From: DATAXV01 sp036272915
Lineage (GTDB): Bacteria; Chloroflexota; Dormibacteria; Dormibacterales; Dormibacteraceae
DNA length: 13,630 nt
Assembly: GCA_036272915.1 (NCBI GenBank)
Contig: DATAXV010000075.1
Coordinates: 1 to 13,630, forward strand
Direction of reading: 5' to 3'
Part shown: in pieces, positions 1-6,414 of the stretch
How positions within the stretch are numbered: the stretch's first letter is position 1
Layout of the letters: the number at the start of each line of letters is the position of its first letter
Position numbers and translations under genes: made by a program
Notes under the pieces: generated by a model
Databases searched by the model: none
What the model was told of the DNA's origin: nothing
Seen by the model: the letters and a program-made list of their open reading frames with translations, nothing else

Positions 1-1
1 C

Positions 2-526
2 CCCGGCAACGCCGGACAGCGCGTTCTCCTCGGCCTCGGCATCCTCGGCTTCGCGTCGGTCTACCGGGAGGGCTTCGAGGTCGTCCTCTTCCTCCAGAGC
101 TGGCGCCTGGAGGACGGCCTCGCCGCCGTGGTCGCGGGGACGGCGATCGGCCTCTTCCTGACCGGGATCGTCGGCGCCCTCACCTTCGTCGCCCATCACC
201 GGCTGCCCTACAAGCGGATGCTGGTGCTGACCGGGGCGATGCTCGGCCTGGTCCTCCTGGTCATGGTCGGCGAGGAGATCAACGAGATGCAGCTGGCCGG
301 CTGGATGGCGACGACCAACCTGCCCGGCAACCCGGTCTGGCCGGACTGGATGGGCACCTGGTTCTCACTGTTCCCCAACTGGCAGACGCTCATCGCCATG
401 GCCGTCACCGTGATCGGAGTCCTCGGCTCCTACTTCGGCGCCACCTACCTCCGCGTCATCCGTCCGGCGCGGCGCGGGGAGAAGCCCGCGGTGCGGGCGG
501 AGCAGCCGGTGGCGGAGGCGGGCTGA
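2..526 (+). CDS. FTR1-family high-affinity iron permease, C-terminal part (5' truncated by window edge)
   Basis: The frame is open from base 2 and ends at TGA 524-526, giving 174 visible residues; the N-terminal half lies outside the window. Residues 22-26 read REGFE, the REGxE motif that FTR1 permeases place in two membrane helices to bind ferric iron; from its place in the chain this should be the second copy. About four hydrophobic segments are visible (near residues 7-31, 40-63, 74-90 and 132-155). The segment GEEINEMQLAGWM (near 90) resembles the conserved FTR1 stretch after the third visible helix. The family works in the cytoplasmic membrane, with a multicopper oxidase or a cupredoxin/peroxidase-type partner, to import iron. 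Any partner would lie to the left. The short charged tail after the last helix is typical. The family call is firm; substrate and partner are inferred. Confidence 0.88.
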   Translation, partial: PGNAGQRVLLGLGILGFASVYREGFEVVLFLQSWRLEDGLAAVVAGTAIGLFLTGIVGALTFVAHHRLPYKRMLVLTGAMLGLVLLVMVGEEINEMQLAGWMATTNLPGNPVWPDWMGTWFSLFPNWQTLIAMAVTVIGVLGSYFGATYLRVIRPARRGEKPAVRAEQPVAEAG

Positions 527-548
527 TCGCCACCCGCCACGGGATCGC

Positions 549-899
549 TCAGGGCTGGGGAGGCATCCCCGCCCTGAGCTCGTCCACGGCCCGCTTGGCG
601 GTCCGGAGATCGACCCCGGTCGCCTCGCGGTAGCGCTTGATCGCCTCGATGGTCCGGCCCCGGAGCAGCGACTCCTGGACCGACGCCATGTCCGCCGGGG
701 CCGGGGCCAGCGGTGCGCCGAGCGGCGTGAAGGCGGGAAGCGAGGGGTCGAGCGCGCCGAACTGGCGGAGGGCGTGGTCGAACTTGGCCTCGATGCGCCT
801 GGTTCTGGCCATCAGCTGATTGGTGTTGAGCGCGGCGATCACGGCGAACACGCCGACGACGGCGACCAGGGCGAGGTCGAGGATGCTCAGTGAGCTCAC
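549..899 (-). CDS. Small membrane-anchored protein with ribosomal L7/L12 C-terminal-like domain
   Basis: The preferred start is GTG at 897-899, giving 116 aa. The frame is open further upstream to 995, but that extension (RSSWPLDHRSRKRTRHGQW) is arginine-rich and low in character, and a -10-like box (907-912) lies 7 nt before the GTG, so a leaderless start fits. Residues about 7-24 form one hydrophobic helix, followed by a charged stretch (ARTRRIEAKFDHALRQFG) that could be a short coiled coil, then a Pro/Ala linker. Residues about 80-109 (TIEAIKRYREATG then LRTAKRAVDEL) match the pattern of the L7/L12 C-terminal domain, which in ribosomes recruits translation factors. Stand-alone membrane-tethered copies of this fold are common hypothetical proteins in high-GC bacteria; their role is unknown. 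It is convergent with the iron permease gene (22-nt gap) and divergent from the lipoprotein gene. Confidence 0.72.
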   Translation of the reverse strand: MSSLSILDLALVAVVGVFAVIAALNTNQLMARTRRIEAKFDHALRQFGALDPSLPAFTPLGAPLAPAPADMASVQESLLRGRTIEAIKRYREATGVDLRTAKRAVDELRAGMPPQP

Positions 900-906
900 G
901 GCGGGC

Positions 907-912
907 AGGGTA
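907..912 (-). promoter_or_regulatory. -10-like box TACCCT, leaderless start of the 899 gene
   Basis: On the minus strand the sequence reads GATACCCT, then 7 nt, then the GTG at 899. No convincing -35 box or Shine-Dalgarno is seen. The same arrangement occurs at three other genes in this window. The promoter role is inferred. Confidence 0.45.
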
Positions 913-916
913 TCAT
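911..916 (+). promoter_or_regulatory. Possible -10 box TATCAT for the lipoprotein gene
   Basis: TATCAT lies on the plus strand 60 nt before the ATG at 977 and overlaps the opposite-strand -10-like box by 2 bp, so the two divergent promoters would be mutually exclusive if both are real. No good -35 box is seen. Weak evidence. Confidence 0.22.
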
Positions 917-976
917 CGCCGGCCCGCGCCCACTGTCCGTGCCTGGTCCGCTTCCGAGATCGATGATCGAGGGGCC

Positions 977-1600
977 ATGAAGATCTGGCCGACATTCCGG
1001 CGATCCCTGCTCGTCCCGGTCCTGATGGTTCTGCTTGGACTGGGCCTGGCCACGCTCCTCTCCTCGTGCGACCCCGCGGCCGACGCCGCCAGCATCCAGT
1101 CCGCCCAGAGCCCGCCGCCGCCCACCCCCACCCCCGGTGGCGGTACCGGATCGACCACTCCGGGTGGTCCGACCGCGGCCTGCGTCAACGCGGCCCCCGA
1201 CGGCAACTGCTCGCAGCAGGGTTTCGCGGTCGCCATCTTCTCCTACGTCAACGTCCCTGACAACGCCGCCAACGAGTACGCGATGGAGGTGTGGGAGCGG
1301 GCCGAGGGGGGCAACTGGAACAACTCCGCCAAGTGCAACCCGATCAACACCACCGAGACCGAGCCGGGCAGCACCTCGATCAACAGCGTCAACGTCCAGT
1401 CGTTCATCACCACCGCCGGCCACACCTGCTGGTACTGGGGTGTCAAGGCCAACGGCGACACCCTCAACAACGGCGACTACGGGAGGATCCTGTCCGTCTT
1501 CAGGAACCCGTCGTCCTCGACGGCGGCGCAGTGCCAGGCGCTGGCCAACGCCGTGGCGAGCACGCCCTGGGGGACGAGCAATTTCGCGGGTGACTGCTGA
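977..1600 (+). CDS. Secreted lipoprotein with a lysozyme-like domain
   Basis: ATG 977 is preceded by GAGGGG at about 969-974, a good SD, and starts 207 aa; the reading frame is open upstream to 890 but nothing supports that start. Residues 1-30 are a lipoprotein signal peptide (RR near 8-9, hydrophobic core 11-28, lipobox LSSC with Cys31). Residues 46-64 are a Pro/Thr/Gly linker that would space the domain from the membrane. Residues about 78-207 hold AIFSYVNVPDN, WERAEGGNWNN, NPINTTE, NSVNVQSF and TLNNGDYGRIL. This pattern matches a domain I know from actinobacterial and phage proteins annotated as lysozyme-like or hypothetical; Glu110 in RAEGG is a candidate acid. Six further cysteines (69, 77, 120, 151, 186, 207) suggest disulfides outside the cytoplasm. 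The lipoprotein call is strong; cell-wall hydrolysis is inferred from resemblance only. Confidence 0.82.
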   Translation: MKIWPTFRRSLLVPVLMVLLGLGLATLLSSCDPAADAASIQSAQSPPPPTPTPGGGTGSTTPGGPTAACVNAAPDGNCSQQGFAVAIFSYVNVPDNAANEYAMEVWERAEGGNWNNSAKCNPINTTETEPGSTSINSVNVQSFITTAGHTCWYWGVKANGDTLNNGDYGRILSVFRNPSSSTAAQCQALANAVASTPWGTSNFAGDC

Positions 1601-1615
1601 CGGACGGCCGGACGC

Positions 1616-3676
1616 TCAGGCCAGGCGCTCGGCGACGAGTTCCAGCACGTGTGCGATCCGCACCGGCAGCCGACGGCGTGACACCGCCCCGGCGATGTGC
1701 ATCAGGCAGCCGGGGTTGTCGGAGGCAAGGATCGTCGCCTCGGTCTTATCGAGGGCCTCCAGCTTCCACTGCGCGAGCCGGTCGGCGACCTGAGGCCAGT
1801 CGAAGCTGAAGCTGCCGCCGAAGCCGCAGCAGAGGGCGATGTCGGGCAGCTCGACCACCTCGTAGCCGGCGAGCTCCAGCACTCGCCGGGGTTCGGCGGT
1901 CAGGCCCAGCTGGCGCTTGGTCTGGCAGGAGTCGTGGTAGGCGATGCGGACCGGCTCCCCTTCGACGGGGCGGACCAGCTCGGGCCGCTGGGTCAGAAGC
2001 TCGAGGACGAAGCGGGTCGAGTCGCGCAGCCGGGAGCTGACCTGGGCCAGCTCGGGTGAGGCCTCGCCCCATTCCCTGGCATCCTGCGTGATCGCGCCGA
2101 AGCAGGATGCGGAGGGGGTGACGATGACGCCCTCGCTCCGCGACAGGATCTCGACCAGGTCCCGGTTCAGCTTGTGGCCGCGCTCGAAGTCGCCGGCGTT
2201 GGCGGCGATCAGGCCGCAGCACCACTGCTGCCTCGGGAACTCGATCCGGTGTCCCGCCGCCCGCAGGATGCGCTGCAGGGCGACGCCCGCCTCCGGCGTC
2301 ATCCGGTCGACGAGGCAGGAGGAGAAGATCGTCACCGGGTCGCCCTCGCCCCCCGGCTCCGCCTGGGCGCGGAAGGGCCGATCGGCGAGCGGCACCGGGG
2401 CCACCGGAATGACCCGCCCCGCCACCGCACCCGCCCGCGTCGCCATCCGGGCCAGCGTCGGGTGGCTCCACGTCTGGAGCAGCGCCTGCTTCCTGGGCGT
2501 CGTCGCGTGGTGATGGCGGCGGTGCTCCAGGATCTGGCGGGGGAGGGGGATGTCGACCGGGCAGATCTCCTGGCAGGCGTTGCACTGGGCGCAGAGCGAC
2601 TCCGGCAGCCGGCCGGCGTCGTCGCCGTGGTGGAACGGGGTCAGGACCAGTCCGATCGGACCGGAGTAGATGTGGCCGAACTGATGCCCGCCGACGGCCA
2701 TGAAGGCGGGGCAGGCATTGGAGCAGGCACCGCAGCGGATGCAGGTCAGGGCGTCGCGGAAGACCGGGTCCTGCCGCATCGCCTCGCGTCCGTTGTCGAT
2801 GACGACGCAGTGCATCTCCCTCGGGCCGTGGGCGCCGAGCTGGGCGATGCCGCCGATGTCGGAGGAGCGCGACGGCCCGGTCACCCAGTTGACGTAGGTG
2901 GTGATGGTCTGGCCGGTGCCGGATCGCGGCAGCATCCGCAGCACCGCGACCGCGTCCTCCAGTGAGGCGACCACCTTGTCGATGCCGAAGAGGGCGACGT
3001 GCACCCGGGGCAGCGTCACCGTGAGGTCGGCGTTGCCCTCGTTGGTGACGATCATCACCGTGCCCGTCTCGGCGATCGCGGCGTTGGCGCCGGAGATGCC
3101 GACGGTGGCGTTGATGAACTTCTCGCGCAGCTGGGCCCGAGCGTGGGCGAGGACGGCCTCCTTGGTCGGCTCGGTGCCCAGGTTCTTCGCCCACTGCTCC
3201 AGGGTCAGGTGGATGGCGGGGGCGACCATGTGGGCCGGCCGCTCGTGCAGCCGCTGGACCATGTACTCGCCGAGGTCGGTCTCGACCACCTCCATGCCCA
3301 GGCCCTGCAGGTGCTCGTTGAGGTCGATCTCCTCAGTCGCCATCGACTTCGACTTGGTGACGATGCCGGCCCCCGCCTTCTGGCAGATCTCGCCGATGAT
3401 CTGCCGCGCCTCCTCGGCGTCGCGGGCGAAGTGGAAGACGCCCTGGGCCCCCTCGAGGCGCTCGCGGAACTGCTGGATCAGCTCGGGCAGCCGATCCAGG
3501 TTGGCGCGTCGCCGCCGCTTCAGCTCCTCCCGTCCGGCCTCGAAGTCGAAGCTCTCGAAGGCGCGGTCGCGGCGCCCCCGGATCGCCGGCATGTTCTCGG
3601 TCAGGGCCTGCTGCATGCCGGGGTCGGCCAGCGCCGCCTCAACCCGGTGCCGGAAATGCCGCCGCGTTTCAGCCAT
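1616..3676 (-). CDS. LutB-LutA fusion: LUD domain, 2x[4Fe-4S] ferredoxin domain and two CCG domains
   Basis: The protein has 686 aa. Residues about 60-300 form a LUD (DUF162) domain with the hallmark SKSM at 109-112 and GISGANAAIAETGT at 193-206, as in LutB. Next come two ferredoxin-type clusters: Cys312, 315, 318, 322 (CIRCGACSNACP) and Cys362, 365, 368, 372 (CAQCNACQEICP). The C-terminal third is a LutA/GlpC-like part with two cysteine-rich CCG modules: Cys454, CCG at 486-488 and Cys525; then Cys584, CCG at 616-618 and Cys657. LutABC proteins oxidise L-lactate in Bacillus; here B and A are one chain and no separate LutC is nearby. LUD/CCG fusions also occur as generic dehydrogenase subunits, so the substrate is open. 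The ATG overlaps the DUF255 stop by 8 nt and has a strong SD (GAGGAAGG), which fixes the start and implies coupling. Confidence 0.9.
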   Translation of the reverse strand: MAETRRHFRHRVEAALADPGMQQALTENMPAIRGRRDRAFESFDFEAGREELKRRRRANLDRLPELIQQFRERLEGAQGVFHFARDAEEARQIIGEICQKAGAGIVTKSKSMATEEIDLNEHLQGLGMEVVETDLGEYMVQRLHERPAHMVAPAIHLTLEQWAKNLGTEPTKEAVLAHARAQLREKFINATVGISGANAAIAETGTVMIVTNEGNADLTVTLPRVHVALFGIDKVVASLEDAVAVLRMLPRSGTGQTITTYVNWVTGPSRSSDIGGIAQLGAHGPREMHCVVIDNGREAMRQDPVFRDALTCIRCGACSNACPAFMAVGGHQFGHIYSGPIGLVLTPFHHGDDAGRLPESLCAQCNACQEICPVDIPLPRQILEHRRHHHATTPRKQALLQTWSHPTLARMATRAGAVAGRVIPVAPVPLADRPFRAQAEPGGEGDPVTIFSSCLVDRMTPEAGVALQRILRAAGHRIEFPRQQWCCGLIAANAGDFERGHKLNRDLVEILSRSEGVIVTPSASCFGAITQDAREWGEASPELAQVSSRLRDSTRFVLELLTQRPELVRPVEGEPVRIAYHDSCQTKRQLGLTAEPRRVLELAGYEVVELPDIALCCGFGGSFSFDWPQVADRLAQWKLEALDKTEATILASDNPGCLMHIAGAVSRRRLPVRIAHVLELVAERLA
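3669..3676 (-). other. 8-nt stop/start overlap (ATGGCTGA) with internal SD
   Basis: The LUD gene's ATG lies within the last codons of DUF255; the sequence ATGGCTGA contains the ATG of one and the TGA of the other. GAGGAAGG just upstream, inside the DUF255 coding region, serves as SD. This geometry favours translational coupling. Confidence 0.7.
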
Positions 3677-5339
3677 CCTTCCTCACCAGCGTTTCCACCT
3701 CCGAAGGCTCCCGGGTGGGTGCGAAGCAGGTCGTGCCGACGCAGACCACCGCGTCGGGTCGATCGGTGAGCACGACCACTGCGTACGGGTTCGCGGCGAG
3801 CGCCGTGCGCGCCAGCGCGGCGTCGCCGGTCTCGACCTTGACCGGCGGCCGGCCAAGGCGGTCCAGGGCCTGGGCGAAGACGGCGGCGAGGGTGCCGTGG
3901 CTGCGCGGGAGCGACGCCACGGCCCCCAGGGCTCCCTCCGCCCGTTTGTGAAGGTCCAGCCCGGGGTCTCCGATCAGGGCGTCGAGCTCGAGCAGGCCGA
4001 TCGCCGCCTCGGCGTTCTCGGCCAGGGGCTTCAGCTCCTCGCTGAGCCGGCCCAGGTGATCGCCGGCGTCGCTGTCGACGTAGCCGCCGGCCTGGTTCCC
4101 GTAGCGCCGCTCCATCTGCTCGGCCAGCGCGACGGCCCGGTCCCTCCAAACGTCACCGAGCCCGCGCGCCGCCGCCCACACCGAGGCCCTCAGCGCCCAG
4201 ACCTGGTCCTGGAGCTGGCCGCCGACACCCTCGGTCCGGTCCATGCCCCGCTCGTCGTCGTAGAGGGAGCCGAAGAGGCTCTTCAAGAGCTGTGCCGCCC
4301 GTTCCCTCAGCGCAGGACGGTCGAGACGCAGGTCCGCCTCCAGGTAGGCGACGGCGAGGGCCGCGTTCCAGGCCGCGTAGACGCGCCGGTCGACGTAGGG
4401 CGCCTGCCCCGCGCGCCGTCCCTCGGCGTCGAGCGCGTAGTAGGCCTCGTCGGCGTCCTGGCTGCCCCCGTAGAGACCGGTGCCCGGATCGCGCAGGACC
4501 GTGTCCAGGTAGCGACCGGCGTCGTCGAGGATCTCGCCCTGCCCGGTGCGGGCCAGCGCCGCGATCAGCCCGGCATGGTCCTCCAGCATCTTCTCGAAGT
4601 GGGGGACGCTCCAGTCCTCGGTCGTCGAGTAGCGGAAGAACCCGCCCTCGACGTGGTCGTAGGTGCCGCCCCCTGCCATCCGCTCCAGCGTGTGGCCGGC
4701 CATCTCCATCAGCTCCGGCCGGCCTCCGGCGATGGACTGCTCGGCGAGCAGCGACAGGGCGTCGGTCTGCGGGAACTTGGGCGCTGTGCCGAACCCCCCG
4801 TTGACCGGGTCGTAGGCGCCCTCGACCGAGCCCAGGATCTCGCCCACAATGCCCCCGTCGAGCGGCCCCGCGCCGGCCGCCCCGGCGGCCGCCGCGGCGC
4901 GCCGGCCCTCCTCGACCTTGGCCTCGATGTCGGCCCGGTTCTGATGCCAGTACTCGACCACCCGGGTCGCGCCGTCGCGCATCTGCTCGGGGTTGAGGTA
5001 GGTGGCGCCGGTGAGGATGTCGCCGTCGGAGGTGAGGAAGGCGGTGGTCGGCCAGCCGCCCATGTTGTAGCGCTGGTTGATGTCAGGCCGGACGTCGTTG
5101 TCGACCCGGATCGGCAGGTACCACTCGTTGACCAGGTCGATGACCTCCTGATCCGAGTAGGTGGTCTCGTCCATCACGTGGCACCAGTGGCACCAGACCG
5201 CGGAGATCGAGAGCAGGATCGGTCGCTGCAGATCCCTGGCCTCGGCGAACGCCGCCTCCGACCAGGGACGCCAGGAGATCTCTGCGGCCCGGTTGGGCCG
5301 TGGAGAGAAGTGGAACTCGGACCCGCTCTCGGCGGTCAT
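3669..5339 (-). CDS. DUF255 thioredoxin-domain protein (YyaL/SPATA20 family)
   Basis: The protein has 556 aa. The N-terminal thioredoxin fold carries WCHWCH at residues 49-54, the family signature with a CxxC pair (Cys50, Cys53), followed by RPDINQRYNMGGWPTTAF, where Pro97 is the expected cis-proline. Residues from about 150 to the end form the predicted alpha/alpha six-hairpin domain of the N-acylglucosamine epimerase type; GGTYDHVEGGFFRYS, VPHFEKMLEDHA and SQDADE match the family. Usual length is 600-700 aa, so this is a short member. The biochemical role is unsettled; the domain pair suggests a redox-active protein handling a sugar-like or other small ligand. It is the middle gene of a minus-strand operon, 21 nt after the LLM oxidoreductase gene and overlapping the LUD gene by 8 nt. 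Family confidence is high, function unknown. Confidence 0.9.
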   Translation of the reverse strand: MTAESGSEFHFSPRPNRAAEISWRPWSEAAFAEARDLQRPILLSISAVWCHWCHVMDETTYSDQEVIDLVNEWYLPIRVDNDVRPDINQRYNMGGWPTTAFLTSDGDILTGATYLNPEQMRDGATRVVEYWHQNRADIEAKVEEGRRAAAAAGAAGAGPLDGGIVGEILGSVEGAYDPVNGGFGTAPKFPQTDALSLLAEQSIAGGRPELMEMAGHTLERMAGGGTYDHVEGGFFRYSTTEDWSVPHFEKMLEDHAGLIAALARTGQGEILDDAGRYLDTVLRDPGTGLYGGSQDADEAYYALDAEGRRAGQAPYVDRRVYAAWNAALAVAYLEADLRLDRPALRERAAQLLKSLFGSLYDDERGMDRTEGVGGQLQDQVWALRASVWAAARGLGDVWRDRAVALAEQMERRYGNQAGGYVDSDAGDHLGRLSEELKPLAENAEAAIGLLELDALIGDPGLDLHKRAEGALGAVASLPRSHGTLAAVFAQALDRLGRPPVKVETGDAALARTALAANPYAVVVLTDRPDAVVCVGTTCFAPTREPSEVETLVRKDG

Positions 5340-5360
5340 CTGTGCCAGGCTACGCGCCGG

Positions 5361-6119
5361 TCAGTTCCGGGCCTGCTTGAGAAGGCCCTCGACCGGGTCC
5401 GCATCGAAGGGCGTCGGCCACTCCAGGATGACGTGGGTGACGCCGGCTTCGAGCAGGCCCGGGAGCTGGTCGAGATCCCTGGACTGGATCATCACCGTGC
5501 GCTCGATCTCCTTGGGGTCGCGGCCGACCTTCTCGCACCACTCGTTCAGGATCCGGTTCTTCCGCGTCCAGACGTCGAGCGGCCCGCCGCCGTTCCACAT
5601 GTCCGCGTACTGAGCGGTCAGGCGCAGGGTCACCTTCTCGCCGCCGCCTCCGATCAGGATCGGGATCGATCCCACCGGCTGCGGGTCGACCTTGGCGAGG
5701 CGGCTCTTGATCAGAGGCAGGGCCCGCCGCAGCTCGCGCAGGCGGCCGGGGGCGTCGCCGAACTCATAGCCGTACTCGTTGTAGTCGCGCTCGCACCATC
5801 CGGCGCCGACGCCGAGGACGGCCCGGCCATGGCTGATGTGGTCGATCGTGTTGGTCATGTAGGCGAGGAGCTCGGGGTTGCGGTAGTTGTTCCCCGCGAC
5901 CAGCGCTCCCAGCTGCGCGTGCTCGGTCACCTGGGCGATGGCGGCGAGGAGTGTGTAGCACTCGAAGCTGACGTCGTCCTGATCGCCATAGAGCGGAAAC
6001 ATGTGGTCCCAGACCCAGATCGAATCGACGCCCATGCGGTCGGCATGCCGAGCCGCCTCAATGAGCTCGTCCGTCGTGGTGTGCTGGGGGTGAAGCTGCG
6101 TGCCGACCTTGAATCCCAT
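5361..6119 (-). CDS. LLM class F420-dependent oxidoreductase (TIM-barrel, luciferase-like)
   Basis: The start is ATG at 6117-6119 (MGFKVGTQ), giving 252 aa; the frame is open to 6218 but that 33-aa extension is not family-like, while the preceding GAGGG and a -10-like box 8 nt upstream support 6119. Luciferase-like landmarks: SIWVWDHM (33-40), LGALVAGNNYRNP (70-82), LDH-equivalent TIDHISHGRAVLGVGAGW (91-108), and PILIGGGGEKVTLRLTAQYADMWN in two parts near 153-176. These match the F420-binding subgroup seen in Actinobacteria and Chloroflexi, which transfers hydride between F420H2 and varied organic substrates in the cytoplasm. The usual length is 280-340 aa, so it is compact, with a short C-terminal part. 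It is the first gene of the operon with DUF255 and the LUD fusion. F420 rather than FMN use is inferred from family resemblance. Confidence 0.9.
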   Translation of the reverse strand: MGFKVGTQLHPQHTTTDELIEAARHADRMGVDSIWVWDHMFPLYGDQDDVSFECYTLLAAIAQVTEHAQLGALVAGNNYRNPELLAYMTNTIDHISHGRAVLGVGAGWCERDYNEYGYEFGDAPGRLRELRRALPLIKSRLAKVDPQPVGSIPILIGGGGEKVTLRLTAQYADMWNGGGPLDVWTRKNRILNEWCEKVGRDPKEIERTVMIQSRDLDQLPGLLEAGVTHVILEWPTPFDADPVEGLLKQARN

Positions 6120-6127
6120 CGCCCTCG

Positions 6128-6133
6128 AATGTA
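6128..6133 (-). promoter_or_regulatory. -10-like box TACATT for the LLM-DUF255-LUD operon
   Basis: On the minus strand, GCTACATT is followed by 8 nt and the ATG at 6119, predicting a transcript that starts at or within a few bases of the start codon. A -35 box is not evident. GAGGG between the two could act as an SD only if transcription starts earlier. Confidence 0.45.
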
Positions 6134-6141
6134 GCGGAGCC

Positions 6142-6174
6142 GGTGCCGCGGCATCGGCTGGATGGCACGGCACC
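6142..6174. promoter_or_regulatory. Inverted repeats upstream of the operon promoter (possible operator)
   Basis: A perfect 10-bp palindrome, TGCCGCGGCA, lies at 6144-6153, and a wider 7-bp inverted repeat, GGTGCCG (6142-6148) with CGGCACC (6168-6174), surrounds it. The palindrome falls between the expected -10 and -35 positions of the LLM promoter. GC-rich DNA makes such palindromes by chance, so the role is only a suggestion. Confidence 0.25.
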
Positions 6175-6402
6175 ACGACCGCGCCGCCAGAGGAGGCACC
6201 GGATCTGATGGCCTCCACTGCGTTTGATTCACAGCCGGGCCTCGGGACAACGCGTTGACCGGGCGTTTCCGAAGGACCGCGGGGGCGGCGATGACCGGGC
6301 CGCGCTGGGTCCGGGGGGCCTTGGGCTGCGGTGAGGACGTCAGGTGGCCAGTTGCGCCAAGAGGTGGTGGTGCTCCCGATGGCCCCGGCGTGTTCGGCCC
6401 GC

Positions 6403-6408
6403 TACCCT
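6403..6408 (+). promoter_or_regulatory. -10-like box TACCCT, leaderless start of the DUF402-like gene
   Basis: GCTACCCT on the plus strand is followed by 6 nt and GTG 6415. This is the main reason to choose GTG 6415 over the upstream ATGs at 6331 and 6379, which lack an SD and add a segment without family resemblance. No -35 box is recognised. Confidence 0.42.
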
Positions 6409-6414
6409 CCATCC

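Noticed and set aside
1035..1793. Alternative plus frame over the lipoprotein gene
   Set aside because: It is Arg/Pro/Ser/Thr-rich with no recognisable domain; the frame from 977 has a signal peptide, lipobox and a known domain pattern.
2898..6134. Plus-strand open frame of over 1000 codons
   Set aside because: It is antisense to the LUD fusion, DUF255 and LLM genes, whose complete domain motifs show the minus strand is coding. Long antisense frames are expected in GC-rich DNA with G/C third positions.
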